A DNA stretch of 64,000 nucleotides from Citrobacter braakii (GCF_002075345.1 NZ_NAEW01000001.1:62001-126000), one strand, 5' to 3'; positions 1 to 10,540 are shown, counted from the stretch's first letter. Translations and numbers: made by a program. Notes: generated by a model from the sequence alone, not told the origin.

Positions 1-1458
1 ATTAAGAGCCGCAGCGTGGATGTCGGTATCGTCGAGAGCGCAACCCTGACTGATGATTTGACCCATGTGGAAATTAAAGCTCGTCTTAACTCCGGAATGG
101 AAAAGCTGCTGCATAAAGATTCTGTCTTTTGGGTGGTGAAGCCGCAGGTTGGACGTGAAGGTATCAGTGGGCTCGGCACGCTATTGTCCGGGGCTTATAT
201 TGAACTGCAGCCTGGCAATAAAGGCAGCAAGCTGGAAAATTACCAACTGCTGGATTCACCGCCGCTGGCGCCGCCAGATGCGAAAGGGATCCGTGTGATT
301 CTGGACAGCAAAAAAGCCGGTCAGTTGAGCCCGGGCGACCCGGTTCTGTTCCGTGGTTATCGTGTAGGTTCGGTTGAAACCAGCACATTTGATGCGCAAA
401 AGCGTACGATTAGCTACCAGCTATTTATCAATGCGCCTAACGATCGTCTGGTGACCAGCAATGTGCGTTTCTGGAAGGACAGTGGGATCGCCGTGGATCT
501 TACTTCGGCAGGTATGCGCGTGGAAATGGGCTCTCTCTCCACGCTGTTTGGCGGTGGCGTAAGTTTTGATGTGCCAGAAGGGCTGGAACAAGGCGAACCG
601 GTCGCACAGCAGTCTGCGTTTAATCTTTATGACGACCAAAAAAGTATTCAGGATTCACTGTATACCGATCATATTGATTACCTGATGTTCTTTAAAGATT
701 CAATTCGTGGCCTGCAGCCTGGCGCGCCACTGGAATTCCGTGGCATCCGTTTGGGTACGGTAAGCAAAGTACCTTTCTTCTCACCGAATATGCGTCAGGT
801 CTTCAACAATGATTACCGTATTCCGGTGCTGGTACGTATCGAACCAGAACGTCTGAAGGCACAGCTGGGAGAAGATACTGATGTTGGCGCTCATCTGGCT
901 GAATTGCTTAAACGCGGATTACGGGCATCGCTGAAAACCGGGAACCTGGTGACTGGCGCTCTGTATGTCGATCTCGACTTCTACCCGAAAGAACCGCCGA
1001 TTACCGGTGTGCGCGAATTTAACGGTTATCAAATTATTCCGACCGTGAGCGGTGGTCTGGCGCAGATCCAGCAGCGACTGATGGAAGCGCTGGATAAGAT
1101 TAACAATCTGCCGTTGAACCCGATGATTGAGCAGGCGACCAATACGTTGTCGGAAAGCCAGCGTACGATGAAGCATCTGCAAACCACGCTGGACAACATG
1201 AATAAGATCACGTCCAGTCAGTCGATGCAGGATCTTCCGGCGGATATGCAGAACACGCTGCGCGAACTGAACCGTAGTATGCAGGGCTTCCAGCCGGGGT
1301 CCGCCGCCTACAACAAGATGGTGGCGGATATGCAGCGTCTTGATCAGGTGCTGCGAGAACTGCAACCGGTACTGAAAACGTTGAACGATAAGAGCAATGC
1401 GCTGGTATTTGAAGCGAAGGACAAAAAAGATCCAGAGCCGAAGAGGGCGAAACAATGA
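1..1458 (+). CDS. pqiB: PqiB, MCE-domain intermembrane transport protein (5' partial)
   Basis: The frame is open from base 1, so the start lies outside the window. About 485 residues remain of the roughly 546 usual for PqiB, so the N-terminal membrane anchor is missing. The visible part carries MCE-type repeats and ends in an amphipathic, coiled-coil-prone segment with a charged tail. In E. coli PqiB forms a periplasm-spanning needle of stacked MCE rings that links the inner membrane protein PqiA to the outer membrane lipoprotein PqiC and is thought to move lipids. The stop overlaps the start of pqiC by 4 bases (ATGA), typical of a translationally coupled operon. Confidence 0.95.
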   Translation: MKSRSVDVGIVESATLTDDLTHVEIKARLNSGMEKLLHKDSVFWVVKPQVGREGISGLGTLLSGAYIELQPGNKGSKLENYQLLDSPPLAPPDAKGIRVILDSKKAGQLSPGDPVLFRGYRVGSVETSTFDAQKRTISYQLFINAPNDRLVTSNVRFWKDSGIAVDLTSAGMRVEMGSLSTLFGGGVSFDVPEGLEQGEPVAQQSAFNLYDDQKSIQDSLYTDHIDYLMFFKDSIRGLQPGAPLEFRGIRLGTVSKVPFFSPNMRQVFNNDYRIPVLVRIEPERLKAQLGEDTDVGAHLAELLKRGLRASLKTGNLVTGALYVDLDFYPKEPPITGVREFNGYQIIPTVSGGLAQIQQRLMEALDKINNLPLNPMIEQATNTLSESQRTMKHLQTTLDNMNKITSSQSMQDLPADMQNTLRELNRSMQGFQPGSAAYNKMVADMQRLDQVLRELQPVLKTLNDKSNALVFEAKDKKDPEPKRAKQ

Positions 1459-2018
1459 AAAAGTGGCTAGTGGCGATGATGGCGGTCTGGCTGACGTCAT
1501 GCAGCTCCAGCGGAGAAAATAAAAGCTATTACCAGCTCCCTATCGCGCAAGGGGGCGTACAGAGCTCAGCTAACCAGGGTAACCGTCTGCTGTGGGTTGA
1601 ACAGATTGCGGTCCCGGACTATCTGGCGGGTAATGGGGTGGTTTACCAGACCAGCGATGTGCAATATGTGATAGCGAATAATAATCTCTGGGCCAGCCCA
1701 TTAGATCAGCAATTGCGCAATACCCTGGTTACGAACCTCAGTATGCAGTTGCCTGGCTGGGTTGTCGCTTCGCAGCCGCTGGGAAGCACTCAGGACACGT
1801 TGAACGTTACCGTGACCGGCTTCCACGGTCGGTACGATGGTAAGGTCATCGTGAGCGGTGAATGGCTGCTGAATCACCAGGGGCAGTTGATCAAGCGTCC
1901 ATTCCACATCGAAGCTGTACAGAATAAAGACGGCTACGATGAGATGGTGAAGGTTCTGGCCAACGCCTGGAGCCAGGAAGCGACGGCAATGGCTCAAGAG
2001 CTGAAACGCATCCCTTAA
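1455..2018 (+). CDS. pqiC: PqiC, outer membrane lipoprotein of the Pqi system
   Basis: This 187-residue protein (formerly YmbA) begins with a short signal sequence ending in a lipobox, LTSC, so the mature N-terminus is a lipidated Cys near residue 16. The remainder is the DUF330/ABC-type transport auxiliary fold. It starts inside the pqiB stop codon and ends just before a strong terminator, so it is the last gene of pqiABC. The family role is to anchor the PqiB needle at the outer membrane. Length and order match E. coli. Confidence 0.95.
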   Translation: MKKWLVAMMAVWLTSCSSSGENKSYYQLPIAQGGVQSSANQGNRLLWVEQIAVPDYLAGNGVVYQTSDVQYVIANNNLWASPLDQQLRNTLVTNLSMQLPGWVVASQPLGSTQDTLNVTVTGFHGRYDGKVIVSGEWLLNHQGQLIKRPFHIEAVQNKDGYDEMVKVLANAWSQEATAMAQELKRIP

Positions 2019-2040
2019 GCTTAAATAATTGTAAATTATG

Positions 2041-2076
2041 CCGCCCCTGGTTTATTGCCCGGGGCGGTTTTTTTTA
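2041..2076 (+). terminator. Rho-independent terminator of pqiABC
   Basis: The stem CCGCCCC/GGGGCGG is followed by nine T residues, 22 bases past the pqiC stop codon. Confidence 0.9.
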
Positions 2077-2276
2077 TTTTTTTAGCCGTGGAGATAGCTG
2101 TTCTGACAGACTATTTTTGTACAAATGATTTTGCGGGTAGCTCACAAATATGACACTGGCGTGAATTTTGCGCATTGACGAGCCTGATGTTTAGGGGTAT
2201 TCGTTTTAGTGTGATTGCACACTTAGTAATCACTGTTTTCTTTTCCACCAGACCCAAAAGATGAGGGAAACGAGGC

Positions 2277-2444
2277 ATGAAGAGACAAAAACGAGATCGC
2301 CTGGAACGGGCACATCAACGTGGATATCAGGCCGGCATTGCCGGACGCTCAAAAGAAATGTGTCCCTATCAGACGCTGAATCAGAGGTCATACTGGCTGG
2401 GAGGCTGGCGAGAAGCCATGGGGGATAGGGTTTTAATGGCCTGA
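2277..2444 (+). CDS. rmf: Ribosome modulation factor RMF
   Basis: A 55-residue, very basic protein starting MKRQKRDRLERAH, the length and sequence type of RMF. It is preceded by an AACGAGG ribosome-binding site. RMF binds 70S ribosomes in stationary phase and pairs them into inactive 100S dimers near the peptidyl-transferase and mRNA exit region. The gene stands alone between two terminators, in the same place as in E. coli. In E. coli its transcription depends on ppGpp; I did not identify the promoter elements here. Confidence 0.96.
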   Translation: MKRQKRDRLERAHQRGYQAGIAGRSKEMCPYQTLNQRSYWLGGWREAMGDRVLMA

Positions 2445-2464
2445 TTCTGTCTCTTTAGATAAAA

Positions 2465-2497
2465 GAAACCTCCGCAGAGCGGAGGTTTCGCCTTTTT
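2465..2497. terminator. Terminator between rmf and fabA
   Basis: An 11-bp perfect stem (GAAACCTCCGC with its complement, loop AGA) lies 20 bases after the rmf stop, with a T-rich tail to the right. It serves rmf and may also serve the convergent fabA. Confidence 0.85.
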
Positions 2498-2551
2498 GCC
2501 CACCAGACAAGACGAATAGACGTTAATGTCTGGCTGCTAAGCTGACCTTGA

Positions 2552-3070
2552 TTAGAACGCGGAAGTGTCCTGGAACAGACCCACTTTCAGATCGTTTGCG
2601 GTATAGATCAGACGACCATCAACCAGCACTTCACCATCAGCCAGGCCCATGATCAGGCGACGATTAACGATGCGTTTGAAGTGAATGCGGTAAGTCACTT
2701 TTTTCGCAGTCGGCAGAACCTGGCCGGTGAATTTAACTTCGCCTACGCCCAGCGCGCGGCCTTTACCTTCGCCGCCCAGCCAGCCGAGATAGAATCCAAC
2801 CAGCTGCCACATGGCATCCAGACCCAGGCAGCCCGGCATCACCGGATCGCCGATAAAGTGGCATCCGAAGAACCACAGGTCCGGGTTGATATCCAGTTCA
2901 GCTTCAACATAACCTTTGTCAAAGTTGCCGCCGGTTTCGGTCATCTTGATGACACGGTCCATCATCAGCATGCTTGGTGCAGGCAGTTGTGGCCCTTTTG
3001 CGCCAAACAGCTCACCGCGACCAGAGGCAAGAAGGTCTTCTTTTGTATAGGATTCGCGTTTATCTACCAT
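2552..3070 (-). CDS. fabA: 3-hydroxydecanoyl-ACP dehydratase/isomerase FabA
   Basis: A 172-residue protein from the start at 3070 ([14 protein letters not shown]), the standard FabA length. The open frame extends upstream, but those residues are not part of FabA. The active-site segment [20 protein letters not shown] contains the catalytic His and Asp. FabA dehydrates 3-hydroxydecanoyl-ACP and isomerises the product to cis-3-decenoyl-ACP, the branch point to unsaturated fatty acids. Upstream sit sequences resembling the FabR and FadR operators, as expected for repression by FabR and activation by FadR. Confidence 0.97.
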   Translation of the reverse strand: MVDKRESYTKEDLLASGRGELFGAKGPQLPAPSMLMMDRVIKMTETGGNFDKGYVEAELDINPDLWFFGCHFIGDPVMPGCLGLDAMWQLVGFYLGWLGGEGKGRALGVGEVKFTGQVLPTAKKVTYRIHFKRIVNRRLIMGLADGEVLVDGRLIYTANDLKVGLFQDTSAF

Positions 3071-3108
3071 GTTCTCTGTAAGCCTTATTTTATTGAAGCA
3101 CGCAGGAT

Positions 3109-3126
3109 AGCTAACACGTGTACGCT
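3109..3126. promoter_or_regulatory. Probable FabR operator of fabA
   Basis: The near-palindrome AGCTAACACGTGTACGCT lies about 40 bases upstream of the fabA start and matches the palindrome known for FabR at E. coli fabA. Identification is from recalled family sites, not a computed score. Confidence 0.6.
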
Positions 3127-3127
3127 G

Positions 3128-3144
3128 AACAAGTCCGATCAGTT
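3128..3144. promoter_or_regulatory. Probable FadR-binding site of fabA
   Basis: AACAAGTCCGATCAGTT (reverse AACTGATCGGACTTGTT) fits the 17-bp FadR operator at the position of the known activating site upstream of fabA. Its left part overlaps the last codons of lonH. Confidence 0.55.
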
Positions 3145-4899
3145 CGGAATAATCCAGTTCAGCCAACGTAGCGGCCAGGGAAAACGGTGACGACCTTCCT
3201 GCTGCGTTGCCGTAGCAATACGCTCCTGGATAGTTTGCATCAGCGTTGTCTGGCCTTCACCATCCCACACCAGATTTAATAACAGTGGCAGCGCATCGGT
3301 CACGTCGTCCACCGCCCAGATAGTGAATTTTTCTTCTTCTACGGCCTGTAGCAGAGCGGGCTGCAGGCTCAGGTGTCTGACATTCGCTGAAGGAATGATA
3401 ACGCCCTGTGTGCCTGTCAGCTCACGCTGCTGACAGATGGCGAAGAAGCCTTCAATTTTCTCGTTCAGACCACCAACAGGTTGTGCCCGACCAAACTGAT
3501 CGACAGAACCGGTAATGGCGATGCTTTGATTAACAGGAACGTCGGCGAGGGCGCTAATCAATGCGCAAAGTTCTGCCATGGACGCGCTGTCGCCGTCCAC
3601 TTCACTGTAGGATTGCTCAAAGGTCAGCGAGGCAGAGAAGGGGATTTGCTGTTCAAGCTGGAGTTCCGACATCAGGAACGCCTGCATAATCATCATACCC
3701 TTCGCATGAATATTTCCGCCAAGCTCGGCTTTGCGCTCAATATCCGTAAATTCGCCGTCGCCAATATGAACCACACAGCTGATACGAGAAGGCTCACCAA
3801 ACGCGCGGGGGTGACCAGGAAATTCAATCACCGACAGGGCGTTGATTTGGCCAATACGCTCGCCTTCCGTCTCGATCAGGATCTGTTCCTGCAGGATCTC
3901 ATCCTGCATTCGTTCGGCGAGGAAACCTTCCCGCCATTCACGCTGGGTTAGCATCAGGCTGAACTGCTCAGCGTTGCAGGTTTCGCCCTCGCATAACGGG
4001 GCCACTTCTTTGAACTGACGGGTGATCCACAGCGGGTTAAGCGGCAATGTATCCTGTTCGCCGGTATAACGAACGGCTTCACGGATCAGCACTTGCCAGG
4101 CATCAGGGGCCGGGTAGGGCAAATTGTTGCGCGTAGCGGTATGTGTTACCCACTGACACCACTGCGTCATGGTTTCGGCATCCACTATCTGCAGATTATC
4201 TTCAAACTCGCTATAAATAGCCTGCTCAGCCAGCTCCGGCTCCATGTCCTGGAAGTCTGCCAGTGATTCACGTTCACCGACTAATACCACTTTGAGTTTA
4301 AGCGGCATAGGTGGAACGGAGACGGGCAGCGGGCGAGACTCATCAAAAGCTACCCAGTCAAAACGCTCGTGGCTGACAATGGCTTTCAGGCGCATCCACA
4401 GCAGCGGTTGGGCCAGTAGCGTGCGCAACGAAATAACCAGCACACCACCGTTGGCCTGATGCACAAGGCCTGGCTGTAGGGTAATTTCGCCGTTGAACTG
4501 ACGCAGACAGCCAAACAGTTGTTCGGCTTCAACCCAGTCAGCGCAGACTACCTGGGTTAATGTCGCAAAATTGTCTTCTGCTGTCTCAGCTGCACGATAG
4601 CGGATAGTGTGACCGGAGATATCATAATGACCTCCGGTGAGACTTCCGGCATCCGAGTGCAGAGGCCGCGCGGCCTGTGCAATAAGGTTGATGTACTCAA
4701 GCTCCTCCGGCGCTTTTACCAGCATGAACGAAGACGTCGTCCAGTGCTGAAGAAGCTGCTCCAGCGCAAATTGTAAACGTGGCTGAGTATCACTAAGTAA
4801 GGTATCGGTGTCGTCAGTGACGTGCGGCTGTGCAAATACTTCCTGATAACTATCGGTGTCAGGAACCAGATCACGCCATGCAAGTTTCGTAATGGTCAA
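3139..4899 (-). CDS. lonH: LonH, ATPase-inactive Lon-like protease (YcbZ)
   Basis: This 586-residue protein carries a C-terminal Lon protease domain with the Ser-Lys dyad: Ser in [11 protein letters not shown] and Lys in [11 protein letters not shown] see no convincing Walker A motif in the N-terminal part, consistent with E. coli YcbZ/LonH, a Lon paralog with a degenerate ATPase region. E. coli work has linked it to ribosome assembly phenotypes. It lies upstream of fabA on the same strand, and its 3' end contains part of the fabA control region. Confidence 0.92.
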   Translation of the reverse strand: MTITKLAWRDLVPDTDSYQEVFAQPHVTDDTDTLLSDTQPRLQFALEQLLQHWTTSSFMLVKAPEELEYINLIAQAARPLHSDAGSLTGGHYDISGHTIRYRAAETAEDNFATLTQVVCADWVEAEQLFGCLRQFNGEITLQPGLVHQANGGVLVISLRTLLAQPLLWMRLKAIVSHERFDWVAFDESRPLPVSVPPMPLKLKVVLVGERESLADFQDMEPELAEQAIYSEFEDNLQIVDAETMTQWCQWVTHTATRNNLPYPAPDAWQVLIREAVRYTGEQDTLPLNPLWITRQFKEVAPLCEGETCNAEQFSLMLTQREWREGFLAERMQDEILQEQILIETEGERIGQINALSVIEFPGHPRAFGEPSRISCVVHIGDGEFTDIERKAELGGNIHAKGMMIMQAFLMSELQLEQQIPFSASLTFEQSYSEVDGDSASMAELCALISALADVPVNQSIAITGSVDQFGRAQPVGGLNEKIEGFFAICQQRELTGTQGVIIPSANVRHLSLQPALLQAVEEEKFTIWAVDDVTDALPLLLNLVWDGEGQTTLMQTIQERIATATQQEGRHRFPWPLRWLNWIIPN

Positions 4900-5084
4900 A
4901 GTTGATGTTTTTTAGTCTGTTGTAAAAAACGAGATTATACCGTAACCATCATCACTGCACACGTGGAAAGCGCTGTGAAACGAATGCGATGACGCGCGAC
5001 AGTTCACAGGCTGGATATTCTTTTCTTCAGATGCTGAAAAAGCTGATATTCTGATAAGAGTTACACGGTAACATTGAGATCGCA

Positions 5085-5537
5085 ATGAAATATCAACAAC
5101 TTGAAAACCTTGAAAGCGGCTGGAAATGGAAGTATCTGGTGAAGAAGCATCGTGAGGGGGAATTAATCACCCGTTACGTAGAGGCCAGCGCTGCCGAAGA
5201 AGCCGTTGATTTGTTGCTAACCCTCGAAAATGAACCGGTTCGGGTCAATACCTGGATTGAAGAACACATGAACTCTGCGCTGCTAAATCGTATGAAACAA
5301 ACCATACGGGCGAGGCGTAAGCGGCACTTTAACGCGGAGCATCAGCATACGCGAAAGAAATCTATCGATCTGGAATTTATGGTCTGGCAGCGCTTAGCGG
5401 GGCTTGCGCAGCGGCGCGGCAAAACGCTTTCTGAAACCATTGTGCAACTGATTGAAGACGCAGAGCATAAAGAGAAGTACGCGAATAAAATGTCGACCTT
5501 GAAGCAGGATTTACAGGCGCTGCTGGGAAAAGAATAA
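5085..5537 (+). CDS. matP: MatP, Ter macrodomain organiser
   Basis: A 150-residue basic protein, the usual MatP length. It has a four-helix N-terminal part and a C-terminal ribbon-helix-helix region (around [20 protein letters not shown]) followed by a short coiled coil used for tetramer bridging. MatP binds matS sites in the terminus macrodomain and contacts ZapB at mid-cell. It is divergent from lonH and convergent with ompA through a shared terminator. I did not find a clear matS site in the window, but did not scan exhaustively. Confidence 0.95.
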   Translation: MKYQQLENLESGWKWKYLVKKHREGELITRYVEASAAEEAVDLLLTLENEPVRVNTWIEEHMNSALLNRMKQTIRARRKRHFNAEHQHTRKKSIDLEFMVWQRLAGLAQRRGKTLSETIVQLIEDAEHKEKYANKMSTLKQDLQALLGKE

Positions 5538-5591
5538 CCACAGAATGGCTAAATGTGTTGTGTACAGGCCTGCTTTGATTGATAAAAAGTG

Positions 5592-5620
5592 AAAAAAAAC
5601 CCCGCAAAGCGGGGTTTTTT
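5592..5620. terminator. Bidirectional terminator between matP and ompA
   Basis: The stem AAAACCCCGC/GCGGGGTTTT with loop AAA has A-runs on the left and T-runs on the right, so it can stop transcription from both convergent genes. Confidence 0.9.
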
Positions 5621-5634
5621 CATAAGACGATAAC

Positions 5635-6693
5635 TTAAGCCTGAGGCTGAGTTACAACGTCTTTGATACCTTTAACTTCGATCTCAACACGACGATCCGG
5701 AGCCAGGCAGTCGATCAGTGCAGCGCGAGCTTTCACGTTGTCACAAGTGTTGCCAGTAACTGGGTTGGATTCGCCCATGCCACGTGCAGAGATTTTGTCA
5801 GAAGGAATACCTTTAGAGATCAGGTAATCAACAACGGACTGAGCACGTTTCTCGGACAGACCCTGGTTGTAAGCGTCAGAACCGATGCGGTCAGTGAAGC
5901 CCAGAACCACTACGGAACCGTCTTTCGGATCCAGGTTGCTCAGCTGGCTGTACATCTGATCCAGAGCCTGCTGGCCTTCTGGTTTCAGAGTTGCTTTGTT
6001 GAAGTTGAACAGAACGTCAGACTTCAGAGTGAAGTGTTTGGTCTGTACTTCCGGAGCCGGAGCCGGAGCAGCAACTACTGGAGCTGCTTCTTCCTGCTGA
6101 CCGAAACGGTAGGAAACACCAACGCTCAACAGACCGTTATCCGGACGACCGCCAACGGTGTTCGCGTCACCGATGTTGTTGGTCCACTGGTATTCCAGAC
6201 GGGTAGCGATTTCAGGAGTAATTGCATACTCTACGCCACCAGCGAATACTGGGGAAACACCAGTGTCGTGGTCTTTGAAGCCTTCGTTGTTTTTAGCGTC
6301 TGCACGCCAAACCATACCACCCAGACGGGTATAAACGTCCAGATCGTCAGTGATTGGGTAACCCAGTTTAGCGGTCAGCTGAACGCCCTGAGCTTTGAAA
6401 GCGCCGTTTTGATGGGTAGCGTCGGTGTAGCCTTTGTACGGCATACGACCTAACCAGTCGTAACCCATTTCAAAACCAACGTACGGGTTAACCTGATAAC
6501 CACCGAACGCACCAGCACCCAGTTGGCTTTCGTGGGTAGGACCAGCGTTGTTGATCTGGTTGTTACCAATATCATGGTACTGAGACCAGCCCAGTTTAGC
6601 ACCAGTGTACCAGGTGTTATCTTTCGGAGCGGCCTGCGCCACGGTAGCGAAACCAGCCAGTGCCACTGCAATTGCGATAGCTGTCTTTTTCAT
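5635..6693 (-). CDS. ompA: Outer membrane protein OmpA
   Basis: A 352-residue protein from [14 protein letters not shown] at 6693, with a signal peptide cleaved after AQA. An eight-strand beta barrel occupies roughly mature residues 1-175, followed by a Pro/Ala-rich linker (APAPAPEVQ) and a periplasmic OmpA-like peptidoglycan-binding domain with the two C-terminal cysteines. Surface loops differ from those I recall for E. coli and Salmonella. The gene has a long mRNA leader, and its start region (GATAACGAGGCGC) is the kind targeted by the sRNA MicA in relatives. Confidence 0.98.
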   Translation of the reverse strand: MKKTAIAIAVALAGFATVAQAAPKDNTWYTGAKLGWSQYHDIGNNQINNAGPTHESQLGAGAFGGYQVNPYVGFEMGYDWLGRMPYKGYTDATHQNGAFKAQGVQLTAKLGYPITDDLDVYTRLGGMVWRADAKNNEGFKDHDTGVSPVFAGGVEYAITPEIATRLEYQWTNNIGDANTVGGRPDNGLLSVGVSYRFGQQEEAAPVVAAPAPAPEVQTKHFTLKSDVLFNFNKATLKPEGQQALDQMYSQLSNLDPKDGSVVVLGFTDRIGSDAYNQGLSEKRAQSVVDYLISKGIPSDKISARGMGESNPVTGNTCDNVKARAALIDCLAPDRRVEIEVKGIKDVVTQPQA

Positions 6694-6828
6694 TTTTTGC
6701 GCCTCGTTATCATCCAAAATTCGCCATGAATATCTCCGAAGAGAGATAACACGGTTAAATCCTTCACCCGGGGACCAGTTCAATAGTTACTCTACCGATA
6801 TCTGCGGCTTATGCCGAGCACCCCTGGC

Positions 6829-6863
6829 GATGTAAAGTCTACAACGTAGTTGAAAACTTACAA
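6829..6863 (-). promoter_or_regulatory. ompA promoter and start of the long ompA leader
   Basis: On the minus strand TTGTAA (6858-6863), a 16-base spacer and TAGACT (6836-6841) occupy the place of the known ompA promoter. They imply an mRNA leader of about 135 bases, as in E. coli where it stabilises the message. The rest of the ompA-sulA gap (6864-7050) is A+T-rich and I see no gene in it. Confidence 0.7.
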
Positions 6864-7050
6864 GTGTGAAGTCCGTCAGGCATATGAAAAAAAAAGGCTT
6901 GTATACACAATATTTAACATTTATAGATGAATAAATGTACTGAAGATTTCCTGAAAACCGCTTCAGACAGGCCCTCAGCCGGAAAACGCGTTACAGCTCA
7001 ATGGCAAATTAAAACATGAAAAAAAATTCCAGGATAAATCCTAATTTTAC

Positions 7051-7560
7051 TCAATGATACAAATTCGAGTGAATTTTTAGCCCGGAATGCTGTCTCCCCG
7101 CAAGTGACTGAGCGCGAACAGGACGCATGATAAACCCCATCGCATTACCTTCATCTGCCGCTTTTACCAGCTCGGCATGTTCATCTTCGGTTAATTCTTC
7201 TGTCAACCAGCCGATGACGACGCTGTAGTTACCCGTGCGCAGCGCACGAACCATCGATTCCAGCGTATTGCAGGGGGAGAGCTGGCTGATTTGCATGACT
7301 TTGGTCAATGGAAGCCCGGCTGACTGCACCCACTCACGGCTTAATTTTTGCTGAGGCGTCAGCCACAGCTGCCAGCGTGATTGTTGCCCTAATTGTTGCA
7401 GCAGGGGAAGCAGCAGGAGCTGCGTCATCATGGGCTGGTCCTCGCGATAGACCACTTCACTGATAAGCCCAGCGGTAGCGTTCTCTGCTGAAACGCGCGC
7501 AATGCTGCTCGATGCGGAAGAGAACGACGAAGAACGATTTGCATAACCTGAAGTGTACAT
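7051..7560 (-). CDS. sulA: SOS cell-division inhibitor SulA
   Basis: 169 residues from [13 protein letters not shown], the usual SulA length. The family protein binds FtsZ and blocks division after DNA damage; Lon degrades it. A textbook LexA box sits 22 bases upstream of the start codon. The position next to ompA is conserved. Confidence 0.96.
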   Translation of the reverse strand: MYTSGYANRSSSFSSASSSIARVSAENATAGLISEVVYREDQPMMTQLLLLPLLQQLGQQSRWQLWLTPQQKLSREWVQSAGLPLTKVMQISQLSPCNTLESMVRALRTGNYSVVIGWLTEELTEDEHAELVKAADEGNAMGFIMRPVRAQSLAGRQHSGLKIHSNLYH

Positions 7561-7581
7561 AATCAATCCAGCCCTGTGAGT

Positions 7582-7601
7582 TACTGTATGGATATACAGT
7601 A
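7582..7601. promoter_or_regulatory. LexA box of sulA
   Basis: TACTGTATGGATATACAGTA is a 20-bp near-palindrome with both CTGT/ACAG half-sites, directly upstream of the sulA start. Confidence 0.93.
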
Positions 7602-7776
7602 ACCCTGCCATCAATAAAGATCAACCTTATTTTCGGAAACAGGTTCGCAATTTTTAGTCATCATCACGGGAAAAATAAAATTCATCTTGCCCCATACGCA
7701 TAAGTTGCCTATTTTCGTCATTAACGGATCTGCTACTGCAAATTATTTGCTTACGTTATGATTTAAAAGGATTTTT

Positions 7777-8391
7777 ATGAAAGAAAAGTCTTATGCAAGA
7801 ATCTATAAATCACAAGAATATCTGGCTTCTCTGGGAACAATTCACTACCGCTCACTGTTTGGCGGCTATAGTCTGACGGTTGGTGATACGGTCTTTGCCA
7901 TGGTAGCCAGCGGTGAGTTATATCTTCGCGCCTGTGAGCAGAGCGCCCAGTACTGTGTAAAAAATTCTCCTGTCTGGCTAACATTTATCAAGCGCGGACG
8001 TCCGGTTGTACTCAATTATTACCAGGTGAACGATACCCTGTGGCAGAACCAGCAGCAGTTAGTGTCGCTATCACAATTTTCACTCGATGCAGCCGTTAAG
8101 GAAAAACAGAGTCGCTTTGCACAACATCGCCTGCGGGAATTACCGAATATGACGTTTCATCTGGAGACCTTGCTAAATGAAGCAGGAATTAAGGATGAGG
8201 GGACATTGCGATCGTTGGGAGCTCAGATGTGCTGGTTGAAACTTCGGCAAAATAACCCTGCCTTAACGGTAAAAATACTCTATGCCCTTGAAGGAGCGGT
8301 TGACGGGGTGCATGAAGCCGCGCTCCCGGCGACGCGTCGCCAGGAGCTGGTGGAGTGGGTGAGTTCTCTTACGCCGGAACCGGGGTATTAG
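7777..8391 (+). CDS. sxy: Sxy/TfoX, co-activator of CRP-S promoters
   Basis: A 204-residue protein with an N-terminal TfoX domain (about residues 18-100) and a C-terminal TfoX_C helix-hairpin region. In gamma-proteobacteria Sxy works with CRP at CRP-S sites of competence genes. It is divergent from sulA. Its 3' end overlaps the end of convergent yccS by 23 bases, as in relatives. Confidence 0.94.
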   Translation: MKEKSYARIYKSQEYLASLGTIHYRSLFGGYSLTVGDTVFAMVASGELYLRACEQSAQYCVKNSPVWLTFIKRGRPVVLNYYQVNDTLWQNQQQLVSLSQFSLDAAVKEKQSRFAQHRLRELPNMTFHLETLLNEAGIKDEGTLRSLGAQMCWLKLRQNNPALTVKILYALEGAVDGVHEAALPATRRQELVEWVSSLTPEPGY

Positions 8392-10531
8392 ATGGCAGCA
8401 CAGCAATTTGTTGCTGTAATCGCCGAATCTCCGGGAGCAGGGCAATCAGTAACCCAACTTGCTGTACGACCAGCGGCTCTTTACTGTCCGGACGTGGCTC
8501 GAGATGCTGAATTCGCTGCTTCAGATCTTCCAGCGCCTGGTATACGCGCTGCTCATCAGCAGGTTGATGGTGAAGCGCATCATCTACATAGCAGACGGCA
8601 TCATCCAGCAATGCCAGAACGTCAGGATTGGTTAACTGCTCGCGATGTGCGCCGAGGGCGGAAATATAGCTGGTAAACGTATGGTTAAGACACAGCAAGC
8701 GGAACGCCGTTTCGCGTGTTTGGGCCGTGACATCCGGTTCACTCGACATGTTCGACACCACCGAAGCAAGTTCCGCATCACGATTGTGCGCGTCACGGCG
8801 GGCGATACGGTATGCCAGACGATTATCACGCCCCTGATGATATTGTTCGAGAATAGCATCAAGATAACGACAGTTAGCGTCAGTGGCCCGTTCAATCACT
8901 CGCGGCAGATTCCGAAAACGCCAGTCTGGCCAGATAAAGCTGACAGCAGCCCAGGCGATGGCACAGCCGATCAACGTATCGATGACGCGCGGAAGTGCAA
9001 CTTCAAAACCTTCACCGAGCAGGTTAAAGCACAACAGCACCAGCAGCGTGATAAACATGGTGGCATGCGCGTACTGGACGTTACGAAAGGCAAAAAACAA
9101 CACGCCGGTGATCACCAGAAGGATCAATTGCCCTTCGAGAGAAGGTACAAACCACAGGATCGGTAACCCAATGGCGATCCCGACTAATGTGCCGATAATC
9201 CTTAGTGCCAGACGATGTCGGGTGGCGTTGTAGTTTGGCTGGCAGACAAACAGACTGGTCAACAGGATCCAGTACCCGTGGTTCATTCCGGTTATCTGGA
9301 TAATGGCATAGCCGACGCATAGCACCAGCGACATGCGAACAGCATGACGAAACAGGGCGGACTCAGGCGTGAAGTTACGGCTCAGACGCAACCAGATATC
9401 ACTGAACCCATGCGGGCTGTCATCGGCAAGCTGATTTTCAGACTCATTGCGCGAAAGTACCTGAGCCTGTTCAGACTCAATGGTAGCCAACTGGGCATCA
9501 ATGGCCCGCAGGTTTGACAGCAAAAATCCCAACGTGTTGAGCAGGTCGGCAGGCTCACCACTCGCGCGCATGCGCTCAAGTGCAGCATCAATATGGGTGA
9601 AGACGCGCTCAAAGTGCGGATCGTGCTGATAAGGCGTGCGTAATAAAATACAGCGAGACAGTTGCGAACACGCTTGCCCCTGCATCGACATCAGGCGCTG
9701 GAAGCGGAACATCACGTCGCTGTGGCGGAAATGGTCGCGAAGCGTTTGGTACTGAATATGCGAGGAGCTTGCGCGTTCGTGAATATCCTGCGCCACAAAA
9801 TAGTAATGTAGCGTGCGACGTGTTCCTCGCTGTCCGCGGTCGCCGCGCAGGCGGGTCAGCAGTGACACCTTTGTCTGGTTTAGGGTCGCCATCAGTTGCC
9901 CATTCGCAAGAGCCAAATCATACAACGGCGCCTGGCTTTCATCTTCTATGTCGGGATCAAAAAGACGCGATTTCAGTTCCAGATAGTGCGCTAACTGTTC
10001 ATAGCTACGCGCCAGATTGTCCTGCAACGGGCGAATAGGGAACAGAAGATGTCCGGTCAGGGTTAACAGGTTGTACCAAATGGCGCCCGCGAGCAGCAGG
10101 ATCGGTTGCTGATACCACTGATCGTAAAGCGAGGTGCCGAGCATCGTGTAAATGGCGATCAGCAACGCGCCAAAGGCGATGGTTGCATAGCGCTGCCCTA
10201 ATCCCCCCAGCAGTATAAAGCCGCTGGTGGAAAGCGTTAACCCAAGGGCAAACAGCCATGGCCATGGGAAGAGCAGTTCGACCGAGGCCGAGGCAATGAA
10301 AAAGCACACCAGCGTGATGATCAAATTGCGCAGGCGGCCTGCAAGACGATCGTCCAGGTCAGTAAGCGCGGCAGCGACCATACCCAGCGTGAGCGGGATG
10401 GTCAGCTTAACGTCACCCAGCCACCAGGGCAGCGCTGTTGTGCCGCAAAGCGCGATAAAAATCCGCACGTAGTACAGCCAGGTGCTGTTCCAGGTATAGC
10501 GTTTGAGCAGAGGACTTAACATAAAGGCCAT
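8369..10531 (-). CDS. yccS: YccS, FUSC-family inner membrane protein
   Basis: A 720-residue protein with two blocks of transmembrane helices (roughly residues 15-150 and 390-520), each followed by a large cytoplasmic region. This is the layout of the YccS/YhfK FUSC family, resembling aromatic acid efflux components such as AaeB. The substrate is not known. It forms a likely operon with yccF, nine bases upstream. Confidence 0.93.
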   Translation of the reverse strand: MAFMLSPLLKRYTWNSTWLYYVRIFIALCGTTALPWWLGDVKLTIPLTLGMVAAALTDLDDRLAGRLRNLIITLVCFFIASASVELLFPWPWLFALGLTLSTSGFILLGGLGQRYATIAFGALLIAIYTMLGTSLYDQWYQQPILLLAGAIWYNLLTLTGHLLFPIRPLQDNLARSYEQLAHYLELKSRLFDPDIEDESQAPLYDLALANGQLMATLNQTKVSLLTRLRGDRGQRGTRRTLHYYFVAQDIHERASSSHIQYQTLRDHFRHSDVMFRFQRLMSMQGQACSQLSRCILLRTPYQHDPHFERVFTHIDAALERMRASGEPADLLNTLGFLLSNLRAIDAQLATIESEQAQVLSRNESENQLADDSPHGFSDIWLRLSRNFTPESALFRHAVRMSLVLCVGYAIIQITGMNHGYWILLTSLFVCQPNYNATRHRLALRIIGTLVGIAIGLPILWFVPSLEGQLILLVITGVLFFAFRNVQYAHATMFITLLVLLCFNLLGEGFEVALPRVIDTLIGCAIAWAAVSFIWPDWRFRNLPRVIERATDANCRYLDAILEQYHQGRDNRLAYRIARRDAHNRDAELASVVSNMSSEPDVTAQTRETAFRLLCLNHTFTSYISALGAHREQLTNPDVLALLDDAVCYVDDALHHQPADEQRVYQALEDLKQRIQHLEPRPDSKEPLVVQQVGLLIALLPEIRRLQQQIAVLPSNTPVPA

Positions 10532-10540
10532 CGGTCCTGA

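Noticed and set aside
919..1500. 193-codon frame antisense to pqiB
   Set aside because: Shadow of the conserved pqiB coding sequence, without start signals.
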